Source: ZC4RG29 sp035304385 (GTDB lineage Bacteria; Bacteroidota; Bacteroidia; Cytophagales; Cyclobacteriaceae). Taken from it: DNA of 64,000 nt. The translations under genes were made by a program, and so were the position numbers. The DNA lies in assembly GCA_035304385.1 (NCBI GenBank), contig DATGQD010000004.1, positions 1 to 64,000 on the forward strand. Reading direction: 5' to 3'. Shown here piece by piece: positions 36,001 through 43,622 of the stretch (its first letter is position 1; each line of letters begins with the position of its first letter). Under the pieces are notes generated by a model. It was not told where the DNA came from, did no database searches, and saw only the letters and a program-made list of their open reading frames with translations.

Positions 36001-36167
36001 GTGCCGGGGAGTCCTGCGCCCGTCTCATCGGTAACCTTGCCTCTTACGGCATTCTGTGCCTGGGCGACAAATGCCGACAACATTAATAGCGTCAGCATCA
36101 AACTGAACGAGTAGCGTATGGGACGCTTCCCCGTCATCAGTGTCATGAATAGTAACACTTTTTTCAT
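33081..36167 (-). CDS. SusC/RagA TonB-dependent outer-membrane transporter
   Basis: 1028 residues. A signal peptide (YSFSLMLTLLMLSAFVAQAQ) is followed by a carboxypeptidase-like domain (VRGKVTDETGAGLPGTNVLVKGSTVGTTTDSNGDYAIEV). A TonB box-like LTEVVVVGYG precedes the plug (GSVASISGDIMREIPAGNITQALQGRLPGVEF, SIDILKDASATAIYGSRGANGVILVTT) and a 22-strand barrel ending NYVFGVNFTF. It imports oligosaccharides released outside the cell. A LacI operator fills the promoter spacer upstream. Together with SusD and the flanking GH10, GH3 and GH67 genes it defines a xylan PUL. Confidence 0.97.
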   Translation of the reverse strand: MKKVLLFMTLMTGKRPIRYSFSLMLTLLMLSAFVAQAQNAVRGKVTDETGAGLPGTNVLVKGSTVGTTTDSNGDYAIEVQQADAVLVFSFIGYESKEVSVAGQSIINVSLVPSVESLTEVVVVGYGVQRQEAVTGSVASISGDIMREIPAGNITQALQGRLPGVEFTQTSSQPGATMQIRVRGTRSLTASNDPLIVLDGIPFVGTIADINPNDIKSIDILKDASATAIYGSRGANGVILVTTHKGQKGQQARLTYNGFYGAKEVFSKYPMMDGPKFLQLREAAGLYSLGLDEAEDVNTDWQDLLYRTAAITSHDIGLSGGTERGSYNFGLGYFLDQAVIPTQQYKRYALRGSIDQEIGKYFRVGFTTNNNYNITEGTQVNVGGLLRMSPLANPFNPDGSWKRTVRSGIDEPWVYSREIVEDLRDQWLSETRGLASYNSVYGEVQIPWVEGLAFRTNLGLDFRQSNGGSYTGEGINSTNPTTESSASVSNSHTWHWLVENMLTFDRTFAEKHNFNVVALYSAEQNRFTRSRMTATDIPADHFQFYNLGQAAGQINIPPGDQQYELWGLMSWMGRVMYSFDDKYMLTATVRSDGSSRLAEGHKWHTYPAVSAGWNISREPFMQNIGAINMLKLRVGYGQTSNQAVDPYETLGLLSTRPYNFGSEFSTGYYVTQLPSPHLGWEYSETMNYGVDFSLLGDRLSGTIEYYETKTKDLLLNVGLPQTSGVGSVTENIGQTQNKGIEISLNGLILESNGWTWEAGINFYANRNELVSLYSGSERNEGNWWFVGHPIDVIYDYERIGLWQPEDPHRDILEPGGNVGMIKVKYTGDYNDDGTPTRAIGPEDRQIISLQPDFQGGFSTRVTYRGFDLSIVGAFKRGGILNSTIYGSGGYLNLLTGRNGNIDVDWWTPENPNTKYPNPDGVRSNDNPKYASTLGYFDASYLKVRTITLGYDFSKLFANSDINLRAYFTMQNPFVLFSPYHDESGMDPETNSYGNENAAVPMSQNLRRILTLGTNTPSTRNYVFGVNFTF

Positions 36168-36204
36168 AGATAATGGTTAAATGTACAGCTGTTAAATCGC
36201 TTGA

Positions 36205-36236
36205 TAAATCTACGCAACCGATTGCGTAAAAACAAA
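36205..36236 (-). promoter_or_regulatory. Promoter of the susCD operon (Bacteroidota type)
   Basis: On the reverse strand a TTTG (-33 like), exactly 20 bp, then TAGATTTA (-7 like; consensus TAnnTTTG with one mismatch at the last base). The start would be near 36198, giving a leader of about 30 nt before the susC ATG. The 20-bp spacer holds the whole LacI palindrome. Confidence 0.6.
36213..36226 (-). promoter_or_regulatory. LacI-type operator inside the susC promoter
   Basis: CGCAATCGGTTGCG on the reverse strand, identical to the site before the first lacI gene, including the flanking TTTA. Its position between the -33 and -7 elements fits repression by blocking the sigma factor. Confidence 0.8.
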
Positions 36237-36280
36237 AACAAAATCCACACTTCTGATGTGTTTTTTTACATGGTGAAAGA

Positions 36281-38461
36281 TTAGCGTACCGTCAAACGGG
36301 CCTGAACAGGGGGATTTATACCAAGTTCGGCACTGCGTTTGCCAGGCAGGGAGCCCGCAACCGAAATCGTAAACTGACCCGGTTCCAACACCTTTTCCCC
36401 GGTATCGGTAACGACTGAAAGCATATCGGGCGTGATATCAAATTGCACCTCGGCCGACTGTCCCGGCTCAAGACGGACCCGCTTGATGCCCGTCAGCGTG
36501 AACAGCGGAACGCGATAGCGCGAGGCCTCGTCCGTTATATAAAGTTGAACAACTTCCTCCGCGGCGAACTTGCCGGTGTTGGTTACAGTAGCCTTAACCG
36601 TAATGGTTTCTTTGCTCCTCCGCCGGACAACATCCTTCGACAGCGTCGCTCCGGAATATTCGAAGGTGGAATAGCTAAGCCCAAAGCCGAACGGATACAG
36701 AGGCTCCTCCTTCATATAGCGATAGGTGCGGCCCTCCATATTATAGTCGTCATAAGCCGGAAGCTGGTCGAGCGACTTCGGGAAGGTAATAGGAAGACGC
36801 CCCGAAGGAGATGCCTTCCCGAAAATAACGTCCGCTACGGCATTGCCGCCTTCCTGACCCGGATACCACACCAGGAGAACGGCGTCGGCCAACTCGTGAA
36901 CTTCGGCCAGGTTCATCGGACTTCCGCCCGTGATAATAGCGATAACGGGACGATCGTTGTCAGTGCAGATCTTCTTCAGAAAGTCGATCTGGTTCTGCGG
37001 CAAGTTGTAATCCAGTCGGTCGCCGTAATGAGGCGAAGCAATCGCAGCACCCTCCTCTCCTTCCAGGATGCCGGTAATACCCAGCACAACGAAATTCGCA
37101 TCGCTAATCTTCGTGTTACCTGTCGTCCAGTCGATAGGGTTGGCGTTCGGCCGGTCGAGCAGTATGCCATGACGATACTGAAGCTGGCTGCCGGGTTCCA
37201 GGGCCGCCGCAATACCCTCCATAATCGTGACCATTTCCGGATTCACTCCATAATAGTTGCCGATCAATGCCTCCACACTCGCCGCATTCGGACCTGTCAT
37301 GAAATAGTTGGCCAGGTCGTTCCTCAGCGGGAGCACGCCATTGTTCTTCAGCATAACGATAGACTTGAGGGCCGCTTCACGGGAAAGCTTCCGGTGTTCC
37401 GGGCTGTTGATAACCTCGGGGGTAATCCGATCATAGGGGTTCTTTCCCTTCGGATCAAACATGCCGAGGCGGAACCGCGTGCGAAGTACCGTCGCCAGTT
37501 CCCTGTCAATTTCCTCTTCAGTGATGAGCCCCTGCTTCACGGCGTCAAGCAGCGATTCATACTCCGTGCCGCAATCCAGCCCCACACCTGCCTTGACAGC
37601 CAGCGCGGCGGCCTCAGCCTCGGTTCCGACAACCTTATGGCCCGTGTACAGGTCGGCAACCGCCCCGCAGTCGCTTACAATGTGTCCCTTAAAACCCCAC
37701 TTATTTCTCAGAATGTCAGTAAGAAGGGTGTTGCTGGAACAGCAAGGCTCACCGTTCGTGCGGTTATAGGCGCACATCACCGCCTCCACTCCGGCGTTGA
37801 CCAGAGCTTCGAAGGCAGGGAGATAGGTTTCGTGAAGATCCTTTGCTGACGAGATGGCATCGAATTCGTGGCGAAGCCGTTCCGGCCCGCTATGCACCGC
37901 GTAGTGTTTTGCGCACGCCGCCGCCTTCAGGTAGACCGGGTCGTTCCCCTGTAAACCTTTGACATAGGCGGTACCCAAAAGGCCCGTGAGATAGGGGTCT
38001 TCACCGTAGGTCTCCTGACCCCGCCCCCAGCGGGGATCGCGGAAGATGTTGATATTGGGAGTCCAGAATGTAAGACCACCATACCGCTTATGATAATCCT
38101 TGGCCATGGCGGCGTTGTACATCGCCCGCGCTTCGTCGGAGATGGCTGATGAAATTCGGAATATCAGATCCTCGTCGAATGTCGCACCCAGACCGATGGC
38201 CTGAGGGAACACCGTTGCCACCCCCGAGCGGGCCACACCGTGAAGGCTTTCATTCCACCAGTCGTACGGCGGAATATTGAGCCGGGGTATTGCCGGCGTG
38301 GCATTCATCATCTGTTGGACCTTTTCTTCCAGGGTAAGCTGGCCGATCAGGTCATTGACGCGTGTATCGAGGGGTTGAGCGGGATCAAGGTATACCTGAC
38401 CCTGGCAGACCACTGTGGCTGCCACGATGAGCACGAGTGCCCGGACGAAGGAGATGATCAT
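36281..38461 (-). CDS. GH3 beta-xylosidase/beta-glucosidase, secreted
   Basis: 726 residues from MIISFVRALVLIVAATVVCQG (signal peptide; 38461). The open frame to 38899 is antisense to the second lacI gene and has no similarity. GH3 N domain: RVNDLIGQLTLEEKVQQMMN, YDWWNESLHGVAR, FWTPNINIFRDPRWGRGQETYGEDPYLTG, KHYAVHSGPE, and the nucleophile Asp in GHIVSDCGAVADLY. GH3 C domain: VMLKNNGVLPLRN, LVWYPGQEGGNAVADVIFGKASPSGRLPITFPKS, then a fibronectin III-like end (VTNTGKFAAEEVVQLYI). The DWWNESLHGVAR and SDCGAV blocks are those of bacterial and plant xylosidases. It probably releases xylose from oligosaccharides in the periplasm. Divergent from the second lacI. Confidence 0.93.
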   Translation of the reverse strand: MIISFVRALVLIVAATVVCQGQVYLDPAQPLDTRVNDLIGQLTLEEKVQQMMNATPAIPRLNIPPYDWWNESLHGVARSGVATVFPQAIGLGATFDEDLIFRISSAISDEARAMYNAAMAKDYHKRYGGLTFWTPNINIFRDPRWGRGQETYGEDPYLTGLLGTAYVKGLQGNDPVYLKAAACAKHYAVHSGPERLRHEFDAISSAKDLHETYLPAFEALVNAGVEAVMCAYNRTNGEPCCSSNTLLTDILRNKWGFKGHIVSDCGAVADLYTGHKVVGTEAEAAALAVKAGVGLDCGTEYESLLDAVKQGLITEEEIDRELATVLRTRFRLGMFDPKGKNPYDRITPEVINSPEHRKLSREAALKSIVMLKNNGVLPLRNDLANYFMTGPNAASVEALIGNYYGVNPEMVTIMEGIAAALEPGSQLQYRHGILLDRPNANPIDWTTGNTKISDANFVVLGITGILEGEEGAAIASPHYGDRLDYNLPQNQIDFLKKICTDNDRPVIAIITGGSPMNLAEVHELADAVLLVWYPGQEGGNAVADVIFGKASPSGRLPITFPKSLDQLPAYDDYNMEGRTYRYMKEEPLYPFGFGLSYSTFEYSGATLSKDVVRRRSKETITVKATVTNTGKFAAEEVVQLYITDEASRYRVPLFTLTGIKRVRLEPGQSAEVQFDITPDMLSVVTDTGEKVLEPGQFTISVAGSLPGKRSAELGINPPVQARLTVR

Positions 38462-38520
38462 AAGGTTTGGCGTCGGTTTAAAATTCCACAGCCTCAATTT
38501 TGGCAAATTGATCCGATTTT

Positions 38521-38534
38521 TGCAACCGATTGCA
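38521..38534. promoter_or_regulatory. LacI-type operator in the GH3-lacI intergenic region
   Basis: TGCAATCGGTTGCA on the reverse strand, a perfect core with T/A at the outer positions, 60 bp upstream of the GH3 start and 66 bp upstream of the second lacI start. It keeps the TTTTTA flank on the GH3 side seen at the other two sites. One site could control both divergent genes. Confidence 0.75.
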
Positions 38535-38599
38535 TAAAAACCTCTCAAGCCGACCGAAACCGTGCGCCAATTAGCTATTTTGCGCTGCACGCGATTGAA

Positions 38600-39628
38600 A
38601 TGAGCGCTAAGGAAGTTACCATATACGACATCGCACGGGCCCTGAACCTTTCGCCGGCCACCGTCAGCAGGGGGTTGAAAGATCATCCCGGCCTGCGCCA
38701 GGAGACGCGCGAAAGGATCCAAAAGGCCGCCCGCGATATGGGGTATCGCCATAACGCATTTGCCAGCAACCTCAGGAGAAAGCGCACCAATACCGTCGGC
38801 GTGGTGATACCGCGCCTCAACAGCTACTTCATGGCCACCGTGATCGCCGGTATCGAAAAAGTGGCCAACGACGCCGGATACAACCTGATCATCACCCAAT
38901 CCGAGGAGTCCTATAATAAAGAGGTATCCGGAGTGACCACCATGTTTAACAGCCGGGTCGACGGCCTGTTAGTGTCGCTGGCCTATAACACGGAAAACCT
39001 GGAGCACTTCGAAACCCTTTTAAAAAAGGAGATACCCGTCGTATTCTTTGACCGTGTGGTCAATCATCCCGACTGCACCAGCATAATAATCGACAACCGC
39101 CTGGCCGGATACGAGATGACGCGTCACCTTCTTTCGCAGGGGTGCACCCGCATCCTCCACCTGTCTGGCAACCTGAGCCGAAACGTGTATGCCGACCGCC
39201 TCGCAGGATACCGCCAGGCGCTGGATGAATCTGCCATACCCTTTAATGATTCGCTGATCATCTCCAACGACCTGACAGAAACAGCGGGGACTCAAGCTGC
39301 GAACCGAATCCTGGAGATGCATCCCCGGCCCGACGGCGTGTTCGCCTCCAACGATACCACGGCGGTAGCGGTTATGCGAACGCTGAAACAGGCCGGACTG
39401 GAAGTGCCCCGCGATATTGCAATCGCAGGCTTCAACAACGACCCGGTGGCCAGTCTTGTCGACCCCGGCCTTACTACAGTAAATTATCCCGGTGATGTGA
39501 TGGGAGAAATCGCCGCACGCACCCTGATGAAGAAGCTGGAAGGGCCTCCGGCCGAAACATCCAATGTCATTATTCTCGAACATAACCTGATTGTCCGGGC
39601 GTCTTCGTTAAGAATAGATGAAACGTAA
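38600..39628 (+). CDS. Second LacI-family regulator of the xylan locus
   Basis: 342 residues from MSAKEVTIYDIARALNLSPATVSRGLKDHPGLRQETRERIQKAA; the frame extends to 38240 only through GH3 antisense sequence. Hinge NAFASNLRRKRTNTVGVV; effector domain with IITQSEESYNKEVSG, VVFFDRVVNHPDCTSIIIDNRLAG, DGVFASNDTTAVAVM and AGFNNDPVASLVDPGLTTVNYP. It is closely similar in layout to the first LacI, and the recognition helices (SPSTVSRAL and SPATVSRGL) are almost the same, so both may bind the same palindrome. It precedes the GH67 gene by 28 bp in the same direction. Confidence 0.92.
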   Translation: MSAKEVTIYDIARALNLSPATVSRGLKDHPGLRQETRERIQKAARDMGYRHNAFASNLRRKRTNTVGVVIPRLNSYFMATVIAGIEKVANDAGYNLIITQSEESYNKEVSGVTTMFNSRVDGLLVSLAYNTENLEHFETLLKKEIPVVFFDRVVNHPDCTSIIIDNRLAGYEMTRHLLSQGCTRILHLSGNLSRNVYADRLAGYRQALDESAIPFNDSLIISNDLTETAGTQAANRILEMHPRPDGVFASNDTTAVAVMRTLKQAGLEVPRDIAIAGFNNDPVASLVDPGLTTVNYPGDVMGEIAARTLMKKLEGPPAETSNVIILEHNLIVRASSLRIDET

Positions 39629-39656
39629 GACGCCGTCAACCTTAACACTGCAAGAC

Positions 39657-41816
39657 ATGATAAAGAAATCCGTTCTGATTGCCCTCATGGTGTTTATGGC
39701 CGGCAGCATCCGGGCCGAAGATGGATACCGTCTTTGGTTGCGGTATGACCAGATCGGCGATGCCGCAAAACTCAAACAGTATCGTGAATACGTGAAGGGC
39801 TACTGGCTAACGCACAGCTCGCCCACCATGGAGGCCATTCGCTTTGAGTTGGCGATGGCGTTGCCTGGTCTCCTGGGATCAAATGTTTCCGAAGTATCGT
39901 CGGCTAACGACAATGGTGTGTTGATCGTGGGTAAGCCGGGCCATCCTGCCCTGCAATCGCTGGGGCTTTCCAGGCAGCTGGAAGGTGCGGGCGAAGAAGG
40001 ATTTGTGATCACCAACGCCACAGTGAACAAAAAGAACGCGATCGTGATCGCGGCCAACGAAGACGCGGGATTGCTATACGGTGTCTTCCACCTGCTGAAG
40101 CTCATGCAAACCCATAAGGATCTTAAGCGTTTGTCCGTGTCGAGCACGCCGAAGATTAAACTCAGGATATTAAACCACTGGGACAACCTCGACCGAACCG
40201 TGGAGCGCGGTTATGCGGGCTTCTCTATATGGGATTGGCATAAACTTCCCGACTACATCGAACCACGCTATCGCGATTATGCCCGCGCCAATGCTTCGAT
40301 AGGCATTAACGGCACCGTGCTGACTAACGTCAACGCCAATGCGCTGGTCCTCACCCCGGCCTACCTGGAAAAAGCAGCCGCACTGGCGGACGTATTCCGT
40401 CCCTACGGCATCAAGGTCTACCTCACGGCGCGCTTTAATGCTCCGATGGAACTCGACAAGTATGCTACGGCAGATCCGCTGGATCCGGAAGTGCGCAAAT
40501 GGTGGGCGAAAAAAGCTGAAGAGATCTACCAGTACATCCCTGACTTCGGCGGGTTTGTGGTGAAGGCCAACTCCGAAGGCCAACCCGGACCGCAAAACTA
40601 CGGTCGCACCCACGCAGAAGGTGCCAATATGCTTGCCGAGGCGCTGGCCCCCCACGGCGGCATCGTGATGTGGCGCGCCTTTGTTTATGACGATAAGGTG
40701 CCTGACGACCGCCACAAACAGGCTTACACCGAATTCGTACCCTACGACGGAACATTGAAAAACAATGTGCTCGTGCAGGTGAAAAACGGGGCGATCGACT
40801 TCCAGCCCCGCGAACCCTTTCACCCCCTGTTTGGGGCCATGCCGAAGACACCCCTGATGATGGAATTTCAGATCACCCAGGAGTACCTGGGCTTTGCAAC
40901 GCACCTGGTGTATCTGGCACCGTTGTTTAAAGAGTGCCTGGATGCCGATACGCACGCTAAGGGGCCCGGCTCAACCGTGGCCAAGGTTATAGACGGATCA
41001 CTGGATGGTCATGCCCTCTCCGCGATGGCAGGTGTTGCAAACATCGGCACCGACCGCAACTGGTGCGGCCATCCATTTGGTCAGGCGAACTGGTATTCCT
41101 TCGGAAGGCTTGCGTGGAACCACGAACTTTCCGCCGAGGAAATCGCCGAAGAATGGATCAGGATGACATTCGGTAACGATGACACGGTCATCAAGACCAT
41201 CCTGCCGATGATGATGGAATCGCGCGAGATCACCGTCAACTACATGACACCGCTAGGTCTTCATCACCTGATGGGAAGAAACCACCATTACGGTCCCGGT
41301 CCCTGGGTGGACGGTGGGCGACCCGACTGGACCTCGGTATACTACCACCGCGCCGATTCGGCGGGCATTGGCTTTGACCGTACTGCATCCGGAAGCGATG
41401 CCGTGGGGCAGTACTTCCCTCCCGTCGCCCAAAAGTTTGGCAGCCTGGAGCAGTGCCCGGAAGAGTTCCTGCTCTGGTTCCATCATGTGCCATGGGATTA
41501 CAAACTCAAATCGGGTGAGACCCTTTGGAACGGGCTTGTCCGTAAATACTACTCAGGTGTGGATTCAGTACGCTGGTTACAACGCACGTGGAATAGCCTT
41601 GAGGATCGCATCGATCCGTATCGCTTCAACCAGGTCAAAATGCTGCTCACGATCCAGGAAAAAGAAGCCGTCCTTTGGAGGAACAGCTGCGTTTTGTATT
41701 TTCAGACGTTTTCCAAACGCCCCATACCTCAAGGACTGGAGCAACCGGAACATTCCCTGGAATATTATATGAAATTATCGTTCCCCTATGCGCCGGGTAT
41801 ACGGCCGAGATGGTAG
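39657..41816 (+). CDS. GH67 alpha-glucuronidase
   Basis: 719 residues from MIKKSVLIALMVFMAGSIRAEDG (signal peptide). N-terminal carbohydrate domain, then the catalytic barrel: LRILNHWDNLDRTVERGYAGFSIWDW, NGTVLTNVNANALVLTPAYLEKAAALADVFRPYGIKVYLTARF, FGGFVVKANSEGQPGPQNYGRTHAEGANMLA, IVMWRAFVYD, PLFGAMPKTPLMMEFQITQEYLGF and the C-terminal HHVPWDYKLKSGETLWNGLV. These match GH67, which removes (4-O-methyl-)glucuronic acid from the ends of aldouronic oligosaccharides made by GH10 enzymes. The length fits the family. The next gene, mannonate dehydratase, is in the pathway of the released uronate. Confidence 0.95.
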   Translation: MIKKSVLIALMVFMAGSIRAEDGYRLWLRYDQIGDAAKLKQYREYVKGYWLTHSSPTMEAIRFELAMALPGLLGSNVSEVSSANDNGVLIVGKPGHPALQSLGLSRQLEGAGEEGFVITNATVNKKNAIVIAANEDAGLLYGVFHLLKLMQTHKDLKRLSVSSTPKIKLRILNHWDNLDRTVERGYAGFSIWDWHKLPDYIEPRYRDYARANASIGINGTVLTNVNANALVLTPAYLEKAAALADVFRPYGIKVYLTARFNAPMELDKYATADPLDPEVRKWWAKKAEEIYQYIPDFGGFVVKANSEGQPGPQNYGRTHAEGANMLAEALAPHGGIVMWRAFVYDDKVPDDRHKQAYTEFVPYDGTLKNNVLVQVKNGAIDFQPREPFHPLFGAMPKTPLMMEFQITQEYLGFATHLVYLAPLFKECLDADTHAKGPGSTVAKVIDGSLDGHALSAMAGVANIGTDRNWCGHPFGQANWYSFGRLAWNHELSAEEIAEEWIRMTFGNDDTVIKTILPMMMESREITVNYMTPLGLHHLMGRNHHYGPGPWVDGGRPDWTSVYYHRADSAGIGFDRTASGSDAVGQYFPPVAQKFGSLEQCPEEFLLWFHHVPWDYKLKSGETLWNGLVRKYYSGVDSVRWLQRTWNSLEDRIDPYRFNQVKMLLTIQEKEAVLWRNSCVLYFQTFSKRPIPQGLEQPEHSLEYYMKLSFPYAPGIRPRW

Positions 41817-41830
41817 TGGACATTAGTCAA

Positions 41831-41886
41831 TGAGTGAATGAGTGAATGAGTGAATGAGTGAATGGGTGAATGGGTGAATGGGTGAA
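41831..41886 (+). repeat. Tandem 8-bp repeat, seven copies, before uxuA
   Basis: Four copies of TGAGTGAA followed by three of TGGGTGAA, with no other variation. It fills most of the gap between the GH67 gene and uxuA and ends 30 bp upstream of the preferred uxuA start. Every unit contains ATG and TGA overlapping the next unit; only the ATG of the last unit (41878) is open into uxuA. Copy number can be expected to vary by slippage. Confidence 0.9.
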
Positions 41887-41916
41887 GCTACACATACAAC
41901 TTCAACACACGAAAAT

Positions 41917-43086
41917 ATGTATTTAATGGAACAGACCATGCGGTGGTACGGACCGAACGATCCGGTTAGCCTTCAGGATATCAGGCAGGCGGGTTGTACG
42001 GGCGTTGTCACCGCGTTGCATCACATTCCCGTAGGGGAAATCTGGACGGTGGAAGAAATCGACAAACGCAGGAAGCAGGTGGAGGACGCAGGGATGACGT
42101 GGACGGTTATCGAAAGCCTCCCTGTACACGAAGACATCAAGAAGCATTCGGGGCAATACGAAAAGTATATTGACAACTACAAAGCCAGCCTGAAAAATGT
42201 GGCAGCTTGCGGACTGAAAGTTGTTACCTACAACTTCATGCCCATCCTCGATTGGATGAGGACAGATCCTAATTACACACTGCCCGAAGGAAGTAAAGCG
42301 TTGCGATTTGAAAAGGCGGCCTTCATAGCCTTTGACCTGTTCTTGCTTAAACGCCCCGGCGCAGAAAAAGATTATACACAGGAGGAGATCGCGAAAGCGA
42401 AAGAACGGCTCACGAGCATGACCGACCAGGAAAAGGAAACGCTGTATCGCAACGCGTTACTGGGACTACCCGGAAGTGACGAGCGCTTTACGGAAGAACA
42501 AATCCTGACAGCGCTGAAGACGTACGCAGATATCGACGCCAACAGGTTGAAAGAAAACCTCTATTACTTTCTGAAACAGGTCGTGCCCGTCGCAGAGGAA
42601 CTTGGATTGAAGATGGCCATCCATCCCGACGATCCTCCCTACCCGATTCTCGGACTACCCCGTGTCGTGAGCACCGAAAAAGATGCTACCGAACTTATCA
42701 AGGCAGCACCGTCGCCCGCTAACGGACTTTGCTTTTGCACAGGTTCATACGGCGTGCGTCCCGACAACGATCTGCCCGGCATGGTGAAGCGACTTGGCGA
42801 CCACATCCATTTCCTTCACCTTCGAAACACAAAAAGGGATAGTGAAGGCAATTTCTACGAAGCCAATCACCTCGACGGCGACACCGATATGGTTGCCGTC
42901 GTCAGCGAAATCGTCCACCTCATGCAGCGCCGCAAAGTTTCCATACCCATGCGCCCGGATCACGGCCATGTGATGTTGGACGATCTGAAGAAAACAACGT
43001 ATCCGGGGTATTCAGGGATTGGACGGTTGAAAGGGTTAGCGGAGTTGAGGGGACTGGAACGGGGGCTGGCATACGCGTCCTCGTAG
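41917..43086 (+). CDS. uxuA: Mannonate dehydratase
   Basis: Dehydrates D-mannonate to 2-keto-3-deoxy-gluconate in the cytoplasm, the third step of glucuronate catabolism. 389 residues from MYLMEQTMRWYGPNDPVSL. Family blocks: GCTGVVTALHHIPVGEIWTVEEI, TVIESLPVHEDIKKHSG, TYNFMPILDWMRTD, metal ligands in KMAIHPDDPPYPILGLPRVVS, LCFCTGSYGVRPDNDL, HFLHLRNTKR and PMRPDHGHVMLDDL. The frame also opens 13 codons upstream inside the octamer repeat (41878). Glucuronate isomerase and fructuronate reductase are not in this window. Confidence 0.96.
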   Translation: MYLMEQTMRWYGPNDPVSLQDIRQAGCTGVVTALHHIPVGEIWTVEEIDKRRKQVEDAGMTWTVIESLPVHEDIKKHSGQYEKYIDNYKASLKNVAACGLKVVTYNFMPILDWMRTDPNYTLPEGSKALRFEKAAFIAFDLFLLKRPGAEKDYTQEEIAKAKERLTSMTDQEKETLYRNALLGLPGSDERFTEEQILTALKTYADIDANRLKENLYYFLKQVVPVAEELGLKMAIHPDDPPYPILGLPRVVSTEKDATELIKAAPSPANGLCFCTGSYGVRPDNDLPGMVKRLGDHIHFLHLRNTKRDSEGNFYEANHLDGDTDMVAVVSEIVHLMQRRKVSIPMRPDHGHVMLDDLKKTTYPGYSGIGRLKGLAELRGLERGLAYASS

Positions 43087-43114
43087 CCGGCGCCTTTGAT
43101 GGTCAAATATTTTG

Positions 43115-43146
43115 CAGGGACGCACGGTGTGCGTCCCTGTTTTTTG
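43115..43146 (+). terminator. Rho-independent terminator after uxuA
   Basis: CAGGGACGCAC, a 3-nt loop, GTGCGTCCCTG, then TTTTTTT: a near-perfect 11-bp stem with U-tract 29 bp past the uxuA stop. It ends the xylan and uronate transcript. Confidence 0.92.
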
Positions 43147-43329
43147 TGGATCCCATCTTCTTATTCAGGAACAACACGGCCTTTTTTTCATACGCACCCA
43201 CACGGCCGTTGGGAAACTATTTGGCATCCCTCGGAAAACTAATTAGGGCAATCTCGCGGGTATTGCGAATATACGTGTTGACCCCAGGCCTTCAGGATTC
43301 CACGATACCCACCCATCCTGCAATGGGTT

Positions 43330-43611
43330 ATGAAAACATTCGATACATTAATTCAAGACTTACCCTTGGATCATCTTATAGCAGCCATTCTCGTCGTAGC
43401 AAGCCTTATTTTTATCATTTCGGAATTACGGTTTGAGGATACGCCTAAAGAAAAGCCCGAAGAAAATGAGGAGGTCAGATATTATGTCGAGCCGCGGAAA
43501 GAAAGCCACCGTAGCGTAATGACTACGGCGATTTTTCTGCTTGTATTGATAGCGATCACGATAACCGCCCTCTATTTTCTCGACGTTAGCCTGGCCAAAG
43601 GCCGACGCTAG
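43330..43611 (+). CDS. Small membrane protein, unknown function
   Basis: 93 residues with two predicted helices (LIAAILVVASLIFIISELRF; VMTTAIFLLVLIAITITALYFL) separated by a strongly charged loop (DTPKEKPEENEEVRYYVEPRKESHR). No family recognised. The composition and placement between a terminator and the convergent deoR gene (12 bp apart) make it a plausible real gene. A longer frame from 43146 on the same strand is less protein-like. Confidence 0.55.
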   Translation: MKTFDTLIQDLPLDHLIAAILVVASLIFIISELRFEDTPKEKPEENEEVRYYVEPRKESHRSVMTTAIFLLVLIAITITALYFLDVSLAKGRR

Positions 43612-43622
43612 TTCTGGTACAC

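Noticed and set aside
36443..37849. 468-residue open frame on the + strand
   Set aside because: It is antisense to the GH3 gene, Arg/His-rich, with no recognisable domain; the GH3 frame has full family motifs.
41831..41886. CRISPR-like array
   Set aside because: Contiguous 8-bp units without spacers; a simple tandem repeat, not CRISPR.
43146..43436. 96-residue frame starting in the uxuA terminator
   Set aside because: Starts within the terminator, overlaps the better 93-aa membrane protein and has no domain or helix pattern.
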